This document shows positions 1 through 11,352 of a DNA stretch of 64,000 bases, one piece after another. The notes beneath the pieces were generated by a model. It made no database searches. It was not told where the DNA came from and saw only the letters and a list, made by a program, of their open reading frames with translations. Position 1 is the first letter of the stretch; the number at the start of each line of letters is the position of its first letter. Source of the stretch: Acridotheres tristis (lineage: Eukaryota > Chordata > Aves > Passeriformes > Sturnidae); NCBI GenBank assembly GCA_037013685.1, contig CM072899.1, positions 12,132,479-12,196,478 of the forward strand, given 5' to 3'. The position numbers and the translations under genes were made by a program.

Positions 1-3000
1 TACTCTTATTCCTCCAAACACCAAGGAAAGACACAGTGGTCCACCATCACCTTTGACCATTAGCAGGTATTCAGCCTGAAAGGGAAGGCTGTAGCACGCT
101 GCTCAGATCTCCGAACAAGGGTAGGTGGTGCCTTCTTCTAGTCTTTATGTATATTTTGGGTTCCAGTCTTCCCACAGCAGTTAACATTCAGCTACACAGC
201 ATTTACTTCCTCTGGCAGAGACACATTTGGTATATATCCGATTGCATTTTTCTTGCAATATCCAAGTTGATTGCAGCTACCCATCCTCTCCTACTTCCAC
301 CCACCATCACTACCATGGGTGGTACTCTAGAATAGGACCCACAGTACTATCACAGGACACCAAAAAAAGCAAGAAAACCCCACAGGTACCTACGGTTTGC
401 CTACAGAAAGCCTGGCTACCTCCCCAACAGCCAGAGTCACGCCCAATGCTTTGTAAGCAAGAGCCACTGTGACAGGCTCTTCAAGCACACTGGTATCACA
501 CCAGACAAAGCCAAACACCAGTTCACTGAGCTCTGTGTCTTTTTTACTCTCTGAGTCAAGTGACATATTCATAAGCTCACTATCATGCCAGGCAATAAAG
601 GAAAACAGGGCCACCTGATGCTGGTGGCAGGGACCTGCTAAGCGTCACAGTACAGCAGAGGTTTGTTCACTCCAGCATGACCAGCAATACACTTTCACTC
701 TGGTATGCTTGCTAAACACAGATTAGTGGTCTAAACTTAGCAGGCCCTTGTTCAGGACCCACACTAGCCACTCATCAAAGTCTTTTTCTGAGCGGCAGAG
801 AGAAAACAGAATTCCTCTGCAGCCTAGGGGATTCAGAGGCCATTGTTCTACTTCCCATTGCTTGGAGCAGACACAGAACAATGCTGGCAACATAGCAGCA
901 TGACCACACACAAGGCTAACCACATTCTTAGGTTACAGTTGTAGGCTAGAAAAGAGTTATCCTAACCCATTTAGATTTAAACATCCCCATGTAAGTCAAT
1001 ACAGGACGTGGCATTAGAATATGGAGCAGTTAAAATTTCAATCCATCTTGAATAGCTGGCATAGCCTTCAGGGCCTTAAATGAAAAAGCTGTTTAGCACA
1101 TTAGTCTAACTGGCTCTAAGTAATTTTACCCAAGTTTGATCACTTTACAAGTTTCCGCTCGTATGTAAAAGAATGCAAGAACAGTCTGTGTAAGCTACCT
1201 TAAAAGTCTCCTGTAACTTGGAAGTCATAGCTCTGGCAAAGGCAATTTTTCATTAGACCAGCAGTCCAAGTACTGAAACAGAAGGTCCTGGGGAGACCAA
1301 GCACCTTCCAAAGCTGAAGCCACCTCCAGCAAAGAGGTCTACCGTCCATCTATCAAAAATTATTTTCAAGGGGAAGGAAATTGTCGTATTTCCAAGAAGC
1401 AGAAATCTGCTTCCAAGACACACTGGATATTTTCCAGAAAGCAGCATCCAGGGAAGTCATAGATAAGTGGCAGACAAAATACAAGTGTATTTTGACTACC
1501 TCCTTATGATGTCTTAATAGAACATTGAGGGAGAGAGAAGAACACTTAAATGTACACAGGCTGAAAATACATTTTTTCAGTTTTCAAGGACCTACCTCTA
1601 AACGTTACAGGACAACACATTTACTGTTTTACAAGAGACTAGTTTTCCCTCTAGAAACGTACAGTTTGCTTTGGCACTCTAACATATAAGCAACATAGAG
1701 AAGAAACTTGGTTTTCAACTATTTTCCTAAAATGAGAATTCTATAAGGTCCTCAGACTCACAGGTATTTTCACCTTAAGCACACTACAGTCCACAGTGTG
1801 TACATCAAGTACCTGGTCATTAACCAAAACTCCACCCAATGTACAGGTTAGGTTTGGTCAGTACTCCTGCAGCTGGGATATGCCACCACCAAACTCCATG
1901 AGGGAAGTACGAACACACCATGATTATAACTCCATCATCTCTTTGCCCAGCTCCTTCCTGGCATAGCTTAATGCCCCGCAGGCACTGCAGCAGGACACAG
2001 GACCACCGCAGAGACAAAGCTGTAAACAAATCACACAACTGCAGCCAAGGGCAGCACTGGATACTACTGCAGCAGATCTTGCATTGCCACTTCACATCCT
2101 GCCGTTGTGAGGCAAGCTCATTTACCTGGTGAAAGTGCAACCTGGCAGAGAAACCACATTTTTCAGTTTGCTCAATCCGACGGTAGCAGCCCAAGACTGC
2201 AGTTTTATGCAACAAGGCATCCTGGCACCCATCCTCCCTCTACCAGTGACATGAGGCTGCTGGATGAGCAGCAGCCACGAGAACACTGCCCACAGGTACT
2301 GAGCAGCAGAGTATGCACCTAGGACCTGACGGCTGCAAGCTTGGGTGAAATCTGGCAGGTGTCACCCCAAAATCATTTGCCATGCTTCAGCCACCTAACT
2401 CCTCTGTTTCTAAGTACATCAGTTGACTCCTATTGCCAGTTACCAGGGTTTCTAGGGACAAACTCCATGCCAAATTAGCTTCAACCACCCTCCCTTCTCC
2501 ACTAAGTAATCTGTAGAGTCGATCAGCCCCTTTAGCCAAGAGCAAAGCCCTTGTGCTCTACATTCCTGGCATCCTACTCCCAGTGCCTGTCATGCAGCAT
2601 GCCACTCAGCACCCAGGAATTTGCAATTATCTCAGTCTAGCAGACAAGGAAAAAAGCTAGACTTAACACTTGTTAACACTTGAGAAGCACGGCAACCACC
2701 TCATGTTGAGCAGAAGGCTCTGTGAAGTCACCTGCTCCCACAGCAGCTTTTTCGAAACATTCACTCCCATCTTGCTGGATGGCACAAAGCACTTATGTGC
2801 TTCATGGCCTTTCTTACAGTAGATCATACAGGCAGTCAATTTTACATTGAAGTGAAGACACTTCATACCTAAAAGGAAAGCTCCTTGAAACTAGTAAAAG
2901 ACTTGGAGCAGAGACTAAACAAGGGGTAACAGCAGCAGGAGAGGCTGGGCTGCTAATGTGCATCCAGAAAGGGGTGTGGTCAAACACGGAGTATAGGCAG

Positions 3001-5406
3001 ACTTATTTAAAATAGACAAACATTGAATGCCAAAACCTTGCTACTGAAAAGGTTTTAAAATGTGGTTGTAGTACAGCAGCAGTAGCTGAGCCATAACACA
3101 TGGCTTCCAAAATGTTCCTGGAAGTTAAATAATAACTGGAACAGGCACTGCATCCACTTAGCAGAGGTCTGATGGCATTATGAATGCCAGAAATCCAGCA
3201 GGCGCAGCTGTCAGGTTTTCTCAGAGCTGGCCCTAAAGACCAACCTGGTCATAAAGATCCTCCACCTAGAACCTTTACTAGTTTATTTTTTTCACTTCAG
3301 CTCCAGGGTCTGCAATGACCCTGGTTTTGTTCAACAACACAAAAGAGACTAAACAGCAGAAACAAAAAGAAAGCCTCAAGTTTTTCAGAATCTGCAGGGA
3401 AAAATACACCAGGAACAGGTAGTAAACCTAATGGACACTGCACCTGCAGGACAGGTGCTGACAGCTTCAGCCCTTCAACCCAGCAGAGCACTGCAAGGCT
3501 TACTCAGAATGTCTTTTTTGGAAAAGGCATTCAGAACATTTTTTCAGGACAGGCTCAGTTTATCCAGGACTGTACAGTAGGGCTCCTGTGCTACTCCTTG
3601 GCTCCAGCTCAGGTGGCAGAGCACAGATGGAGCTGTACACTCCTTCAGGCAGAGGCTGGGATATGGCAAAAGCATCAGCAGTCATAGTCATTCCATTCTC
3701 TCAAAGCTTCGAGTTTTCTCAGGGTTTGGGTTTCTTAAATTTTATTTGTTTTTTTTAATAGCCAACACAATTCAAGTAAGCCATAAAACAAACAGACGTG
3801 TCTTAAATGATTACAGACACCCTGCAGTTCAGCCTAACCATGTAAAGGAGCTGAGCTGCTGCAGCAGCATTTCTAGAAAGGAAGTCACTGAAAGCCAGAC
3901 CTGACTGGAGTAGCCTTGATCTCCCAAACCCGTCACCCTCGGGAAGTTCCACAGACAAAGAGGAAGGCAGCTGGAGCAACAACATTTTTCTAGGGAAAAC
4001 AATACAATAGGAGGGGAGTGCTGGCCTAGTGTTGAAGCTAGTCCAGCAGCTGCCACAGAAAGGTGAGCTCTGATGTTAGCAAAAGCTCAGCCCAGGAATC
4101 AGCAGCTGCAATTCGAACCCCACTGAGTGCAAAGGGAATCCAGCTCTAAGTAAATAATTAGCACCAGCTTCATTCCCAGCTGCAAGTACATTAGCTGTTC
4201 TGCCTAGGGAGAACAATCAGCCACTCGGGACCAAGAGTCCTCACTTCTTGTCCAAAGCTGCTTTTACACATTAGTAGAGAGGAGGAAGAGGGTACCCAGT
4301 TACAGGTTTCCAGAGAGGGCCAGGTCTCCCTCACACTGGAGAAGTTTCTATTTTCTTGCTATTGTAGTTAAAGCGTTTGAAGTGAAACTGCTTTTACCTT
4401 GGCCAAGCATTTTAGACAGCTGAGGAGAGCTACACTCACCCAAATTCAGCTGTGCAATTCATCGAGGCCAAAGTTATCAGGAAGCAGTAGTTATAGTTAT
4501 CCGGCAAAGAACTAGAAAAGGCATTCACATTCCTTCCCAGAGATCTCTCAGGCATTCAAATTACTGCTTTACAGACTAAGCTGTGGCCACACCTGAGCTA
4601 TTCCCCAAACGGTAAACGGATGCATTCCTGAGGGATCATCCGCAATCCGACGTGCATGCCAGCACCTTCCAAACTACCAGCTATCAACTAACTGCACGCT
4701 CCAGTACAGCGCAAATCTCATGGCAGCCTGGGTGGCAGTAGCTCAAATCACCCATTGCCTGGGCTTAGTAGGGTTCCCTGAACATTTTCTGCCGTAACCT
4801 ACCGCAGCAGAAAGATTGAAGAGAAAGTGCAATCCTCTTCGAAAGCTGCAACTGTGCTTAGGCAAGCATCAATGCTCATCTGAACACTGGCATCATCTAC
4901 TGGGCTGTGGTGAGCAAAGTCTCCCCACTCTCCTATACTATCTACGGCTGCAGCTATTTCTGCACCGCCGTGAGTCTGGCTCCAGCACTCCGCCAGAGGC
5001 CAGGTACGCCCAGCCAGAGCGGCATCGTCCAGCCGCAGACTCCTGCCGGGCTGCTGGAGGGGTCAGTGCCTGGAGGAACTGGCTGCACAGGGAGAGAACA
5101 CGCCCCAGCTAGGGGGTTTCTTCAGGAAAGACCTGAAAGCAAAGCTTCATCTATGAAGTGGTGACCAAGAGAGACACTGAGGAGGACAGGAGATCACTGC
5201 CAGCCCCAGCAGCCGGGCTGTGGGGCAGCCCCACGGCACACAGAGCTCTTTAAAGATAGAAGCAGCTGAAGCTCCTCAGCTTGCGAGCCTGGAGCCCCCA
5301 GTGCCCCGAGCCCCGTCGTCATAGCTCCGCCAGGCAAAGGTCCAGCGCAGGAAAAAACACAATAAAACGAGAAAATAACAAAACGGCCCGCCGGAGACGC
5401 ACTCAC
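1..5406 (-). other. FLNB: FLNB intron 1 (5' part)
   Basis: Non-coding sequence downstream of the GTGAGT donor. The remaining CH1/CH2 exons of filamin B are not found here in any frame. The open frames are short and unlike known proteins. No transposon copy or microsatellite stands out. The first few hundred bases after the donor are moderately GC-rich, as expected at the edge of the promoter CpG island, and the rest is ordinary intron composition. Confidence 0.85.
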
Positions 5407-5755
5407 CGATGGAGACCAGCTTGATGCTCTCTCGCTCCAGGAATTCGAGGGCCACCGAGACGTTCTCCAGCTGCATCTGGCGGAAGGTGGGCCGCTGGTG
5501 GTACTTGCGGTACATGCGCTTCTGGCTGAGCACCTCCAGCAGCGCGATCAACCGCAGCCCGTCGCTCAGGTCATGCTGCAAGTTGCCGATGCGCTTGTTG
5601 ACGCAGCGCAGGTGCTCGTTGCACCAGCGGGTGAAGGTGTTCTGCTGGATCCGCTTCCAAGGCGCGTCCTCCGCCAGGTCCTTCTCGGTGGCGGGCATCT
5701 CGCCGTCGGGATCGGCCGCTCTCCGCGCGCCCTGACCCCGCGCCTGCGTGCTCAT
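5407..5755 (-). CDS. FLNB: Filamin B, first coding exon (actin-binding CH1 domain)
   Basis: Filamin B is a large dimeric actin crosslinker linking cortical F-actin to membrane receptors. This exon encodes its N-terminus and most of CH1, the first calponin-homology domain of the actin-binding region. From the conserved [15 protein letters not shown] (Met codon at 5698-5696) the frame runs through [31 protein letters not shown] and [20 protein letters not shown] to KLVSI. The exon ends on the first base of the next codon at donor CG|GTGAGT, with the last exonic base at 5407. CVNKRIGN and [10 protein letters not shown] match filamin B rather than A or C. An in-frame upstream ATG at 5755 adds 19 residues ending in DPDGE. 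I include it because it has G at -3 and resembles the leaders of filamins A and C; starting at 5698 is the alternative. No second FLNB exon is present, so the gene continues off the left edge. Confidence 0.96.
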
Positions 5756-6320
5756 GGCCAGCCCCGCTCCGCCTCTTCGATCCGCTGCGCTCCGCCCGCG
5801 CCCCGCCCGGCCGCCTGCGGGGAGGGAGGGAGGGAAAAGAGTGAACGGCGCGGTGCTCTACAGCGGCCCCTCTCCTTTTCCCACTCTCGCTGCCTCCGCT
5901 GCTGCTGCCTCCCCCGCTGCTCGACCCGCCCGCTCTGCGCGGCCCCGCGCCGCCGCCCGGCCTTTATCCGCCGGGAGCGGCACGCCCTCCGCCGCATCCA
6001 CCCCGCTCCCCGCCGCACCGGCCCGCGGGGGCGGCCTGGGCTGGGCTGGGCTAGCCTGGCCGAGCCCCTGATGGACCGGGGTCCACGCTGGGCCGACGCT
6101 CACCTGGCCGAGGTGTCGGGCGGGGCCGGGGCAGGAGGGCAGCTGGCCTGGCGCTACTGCCCGCCCGGGGTGCAGCCCCCTCGGCCCACAGACAAATGAA
6201 ACCCGCAGGAGGAACAGGAGCGCAGCCCCCGAGCCACCCGCGCACCTCCACCACAGCCCCACTCAGGGGACACAGGTCAGGCCGCCAGCTGTGTGACGGC
6301 CGCGGGTGGATGCAGCCACG
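5700..6320 (-). promoter_or_regulatory. FLNB: FLNB CpG-island promoter and 5' UTR
   Basis: A dense CpG block covers the FLNB start codons and extends about 600 bp upstream. It contains GC-box (Sp1-like) motifs, such as CCCCGCCC at 5801-5808 and GGGCGGGGC at 6118-6126, and a short CTGGG tandem near 6035-6053. On the minus strand a TATA-like GGATAAAGG lies at 5961-5969. If used, it would place transcription start near 5935 and give a 5' UTR of about 180 nt, but CpG-island promoters often start diffusely, so the start site is inferred. Antisense open frames across this block, including a 233-codon plus-strand frame at 5498-6199, are GC-driven shadows of the exon and island. Confidence 0.8.
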
Positions 6321-6633
6321 GGTGGATGACCCCTCGCCGGGCCTGCAGAGCTGTGCAGGGTGCCCAGCAGAGCTGCGCTCTGGGCCGGGGGGATTCTATT
6401 CTGCACAGCCCGCGCCGGGAGAGGCTGAGGGTGCTCACACGAGATGCAGTGTGGCAAAGGGACAGCAACCTCTGTGCCAGCACATACGATTTTGTCGGCC
6501 ATTTGAAAATAATAGAAACTTCTAAAAGCAGTCAATTATGGTTCGAATTCTTGGGGGTTCTTTGCTTCCCCCCACTTTTGTGACTGATTTCCTGGCGCGC
6601 CACTCCCTGCTGACCTACAAGACTCTGACTTGC

Positions 6634-6662
6634 TGCTGACTCATTTGATGACAGAAGAGTCA
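6634..6662. promoter_or_regulatory. Candidate AP-1/Maf site pair upstream of FLNB
   Basis: TGCTGACTCA at 6634-6643 contains a perfect AP-1 heptamer, TGACTCA (6637-6643), extended to a Maf-type half-site. A degenerate inverted copy (AGAGTCA) follows at 6656-6662. The pair lies about 0.9 kb upstream of the FLNB start codon. The motif match is direct; function is inferred, and a single heptamer is common by chance. Confidence 0.25.
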
Positions 6663-8003
6663 ATAGAACTACTCCAGCTGTCTTGCTGCATACTGAATTT
6701 TTGCAGGTCGCCGAGACATCTTATGGCACTTAGTGGGTCCCTGAAAGCTGCGGTGAGGTGTCCCTGCGTGTCCCTATCCCGAGGGAAGCCTGTGCCCACC
6801 CGTCCACCCTTGGCTCCAATCCAGTAGGCACTTATGGTCTTGGTTTTCCTACCAGGAGCTGCTCCACTGATTCAAGTGAAGTGTGTACGTGTCTACCTAT
6901 TTACATCAAGGCTGCCACACTGAAAGGTGCAGGTATCTGTCAGAGAAAACAAATCCATTAAAACACAATCAATAAAGTCTTATTTAATTAAATTACTATA
7001 GTCATTCTCAGCTAGAAAATTAGAATACAGATGTCCAATTATTTTATTTCAAGGGTCTTATTCTAATGCCTCCACTAAACCATCACACCATGGTTTCTCT
7101 CCAGTGACTTAAAAGATCCTTCCCCCAGACTAATTTATATTAGATGCATTTGTTGATAATAAATTAAGAAAGAAGCAAATATGAAGGTGAGGTAAAGTGG
7201 GAGTTATGTCTAAACTTCCATTGTTCACTAATCAGCATTGTCTCCTGTTTTAAAACTATCAAAGAAATCAGAGATCACATTTAGTATACTGAAATGTTGA
7301 GGTGTATCTCATGGCACAGCAGTCACTGCTCGTTCCTCAAATTACTGTGCCAAGCAGCAGGAAGCTGCTTTTATTATTCAAATAAAAACTGACATTAGGT
7401 GAGAGCTTTCATTTACAGAGCAAAGCCAGTGACAGGGCATAGAGATGCTGCAGTCAGGGCAGGTTGTGCCTCTGCGAGCAGCTCTCTGCTGTCAGCACAG
7501 GCTTGTCCAGCCCAGGGGAAGGCAGCCTGGAAACATGGAGCTGAGCCTTTTCTCAAGGACTTTTCTCCCATCATCCTATACTTCATCTTTTAATAGATAC
7601 TAATTGCTTATTGACTTTGGCCTGGGCTGAGACTCCTTAGCAACCATTCCACATCCGGATTAGCTGATTGCTTATAATATTTTAATTTCCTTTCCTTTTC
7701 AGTCCCACACCTAGTAATGCAAACTTTTTAATATCATTTTGTGCCTGTGCCATGCTGGAAGTTGAAGCTTCAGCCATTGTTTTTTCTGTAACAAAGGCAG
7801 TGAATAGGAATTACACAGGAAAAAGATAAAATTAGTATTAGGACTTCTATTTTTCACATCCATATTTTGCTAAAATTTTCAATAAAAATAATTTTTTCCA
7901 TAGACCCAGCAAAGAAAATTTGCATCCCAATGATATATTGTGCAATGACATATTCTGCACACATAAAGACAGCGGTTTCTTTGAGTGGCTTTCCAGCACT
8001 CCT

Positions 8004-8020
8004 TCCATCCATCCATCCAT
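8004..8020. repeat. (TCCA)n microsatellite
   Basis: Four uninterrupted CCAT units in unique intergenic sequence. It is too short to be notable beyond use as a marker. Confidence 0.85.
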
Positions 8021-11000
8021 TGCATCAGAAGCACTGAGGCACAAAACCAGATGTGAAGCTCTCAGCAAAGCTCTGGCATAGACATGCAAGCCCAGCTCAC
8101 CCCATTAGACTCAGGACAAGGGCAGTGGCACAATCAGGGCTGTTGCTGTTGGCACCATGCAGGGTTGGTGGGGTGCCGGTGGTCTGGATGCAGCAGCCCA
8201 TGTCACAGGTGCCCTTCCCTGCACATCACAGGGCTTTTGATCAGAATTCAGCCTTTTGCATCCTGACTGCTTTCACGAATATTGGGAAACAAAGATTGCT
8301 TTATGGGAAGAAAATGAAAAAAGCAAAATAATTTCTGCTCTGAAGAACAGATCTTCTTTCTTTCCTTTCTTCCCAGTTACAGATGACTCTCACAGCTATG
8401 GTCTCATCAAGATTTCTGGTTGATGGGAAGCAAAGAGGGGTAGCCCCTGCCTGCACAGCACCCCATCGCCTGCACGGGTGGCTGAGATCAGGAGAGGTGC
8501 CCTGTCTGGCACCTGCCTGGCCACAAACGTGATATCCAGCTGTGGCAGCAACTGCAAGGCTGGGCATCAATGCCGGTCTTATCTACTGATGAGAGAGTCC
8601 TTCTGTACTGCTCTGTGATCAGATTCTTCTTGGGGTCACATTTGACCTGGAAAACTGTATTTCCTTTGAAATGAAGTTGGAAGACAGTTTAACACAAGTG
8701 AATCTGTGTTTCAAGTTTCATCAGGAGACAGAGAAATAAAAACAAGCTGACCCATGAATCTGTACTTGCTGGAATACCATCTTGGTACTGTATATTATTG
8801 CAAATGAACTAATGTATGCCTTGCAGAAATAACCTTATGTGCATATTTATATGCGTAGATATTTGGGTGGATATACGTATATAGGCAGAAAGGGAGGGAG
8901 ATTTCAATACTATGCTCTGGGATGGATACTTTTTTCTTCTGATTTGTCCTGTATGACAAGGATCTTTCCATTCCGTTCTTCCTTTACTTGCTAGATGCAG
9001 ATACAAGGAAGGAAGAACACTGTCATTGCTTTCTTGGTTCTCTTTAGGTGGTTGTGAAAACACAGCAATGATTTTTTTTCACTGTTTTAAAAATACTCTT
9101 CCTCTATACTAATTCACTGCAAGGCTCAATTTAAAAAGACCCTGTTTAATTCAGCAGCAGAGGGCTTCCTCTGCCACATACTCATCGTTCTACCATGGAA
9201 CTGCTCAGAATATTTTGTGTTTGAAAATACAGCCTTGACAAATGGAATAAATTGTAAGGGCAATTCATCATTCAATTCATGCTCTATTTTTAGCAAAAAG
9301 TCAGTCCAGAATGTCTCTCAGACCAGAATATGGCATTAAGTTCTCCAAATTCACAGGGAGTTGCTTTGCTGGCAGGATTTTTAAAAAATTAGGAGCACAT
9401 TTGAAACTGTAAAGGTAAATAAAAGTTGTCTGGCCTTTGCAGGTCTGTTTCTGCTCTTTTTGGGATCACTGACAATCCTTAAAAGAAATTTAATCTCATT
9501 TATCATATCCTTGAAAGCCCTGAAATGGTACCATGGGGCTCCATGGTGGACACTTGCCATGAGTTTTTTGGAGCATACTAACAGCAGAGAGAAAGGGCAG
9601 TCCTAACACCGGCTGTATCATTGAGGGAAATTCTGTTGAAGCCGGGTTTTGCAAAAGCAGAAGGGTGTGGGGAGCGGCGGCAGGGCCCTCACTGACATCA
9701 GTGAACAGCACATGATGGCGTGACTAATGAAGTCAGGTCTATTTCAGGGTAATCAACTTATCACAGTCCCATGTGATGATATGTTATTGGATTCCTCCAA
9801 GTCATGGGCCATACATGAGAGATCCCAGCCATTTGGGACACTGTACATGCTCTCTGCTTGATGCATTTTTCAGCAAAAGCTTGCTTTGATTGTAAGAGTA
9901 CAAGAACAGGAATTAATCTCAGTTGTTAATCCAACATCTGCACACTTTGCTTAGAGCAGGAATCAGCCATGGCTGAGCATTCAAGCTGAGTCTGAAGGTA
10001 AAAGGACTTTTCTCTGTCCCTGGCAGGTCGTGCTTTAGTTATCACCTTTCTGAGGATCTGTGCAACAGAAATGTCACATTTTAAAGATTTCAGTGGTGTT
10101 GCTAATACAAAAGGAGCAATGACTTTTTTCTCCCACACTACAACTAACCCCACACAAGTGATTTTGCATCATATCTCAGCAGAAAAGTGTGGTGAAAAGC
10201 CAGCAGAATGCTTCAGTTTTTTCCACAGGTTCCTGTCAAAGCAGCAGTATACTGAAGGTTTGTACCCTGGGGCCATCAAAACTTATGAGTTGCCAGGACA
10301 AAGGCTTGGAAAAAGAATAACTGGGCCATGGGCTATAGCACCCAGGTAGCTTTAGAAATTTATCACGAGATTTTAAGTATTTATAATTTTTTGCCACATA
10401 ATAGCCTTATCCAAACACAGGACAGCATTGTGCATTAAAACAAAAGCCATGCATAACAAATGCCATAAAATAAATCGTAGCACATTCAAACCAGTGTTCA
10501 GATGCTAATCCTCACATCCCCGCGGGGCAGCTCATCCACTAACCCAGCACCCAGCCGGTAACACTAAAGATCCAGCAGCTGAGGCTCACAGTAGTTAAAG
10601 GTTTGCCTTTTCAGAAGCCGCAGGCACCGTAACTCGAAGAGATTTAATGACTAAGTGACCATAAATGGCATTGCTGCGCAGTTGGCAGCATGGAGCCTGG
10701 CTCAGCATCACAGCCAGATCCTCCCAGCCTCCCGTGTCAAAGGTTTCCAAACACACTGCTCATTTTCTTCACCCGTTACCTATTTACTGGATTCTGAAAG
10801 ACAATAGAAGTGTTTCTTCTCAATTGATGAAGTAGTCATTATACCTCTCCTTTTGTTACCATGATCTCTACCAAGTGAAGCCAAACCCAGACAAGCCGTT
10901 CAAGTCAAAGCATGAATCAAATGAATTGCATCATATGGATTGCATTTTCCTTATTCAGCAGCTCTATGGAAGGCAAAGAAGTTCTGCATTATACAGATAT

Positions 11001-11306
11001 TGGCTAGGACCTTTGATACAACTTGTTCTGAGTTTTTCCATCTTCTGTTTCCTCCTCTCTTATCCAAGGAAGACAGCAATATGAGAGCCTGCAGCAGCAG
11101 TTCAGTCCAAATCGGTCAGAGGGATGTCTTCAGGCAGAGAAATCTCTAGAAATATGCTGAAAAATATAACTTGTTCTAGAATTTGCACTGAAATTTATAC
11201 TTGGAAAGAGTATTCAGGCAACAGTTGCTTCTAATAGCAGTTGTGTCTGGGGCAATTTTCATCTCTCTGTGTCTGGATGAACATGGTTTTTCTTCTACAC
11301 AGAGTT

Positions 11307-11352
11307 CTTGCTGCATTATATATGTGTATATATATGTCTTGCTGCATTATAT
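11307..11352. repeat. 31-bp-period imperfect duplication with TA-rich core
   Basis: CTTGCTGCATTATAT occurs at 11307 and again at 11338, separated by a TATATGTGTATATATATGT stretch. This gives an imperfect local duplication with a 31-bp period, probably replication slippage at an alternating TA/TG tract. Confidence 0.7.

Noticed and set aside
5498..6199. 233-codon plus-strand open frame (longest in the window)
   Set aside because: It lies antisense to FLNB exon 1 and its CpG island. It is Arg/Pro/Ala-rich, with no family similarity and no stop-codon pressure in GC-rich DNA. It is a shadow, not a gene.
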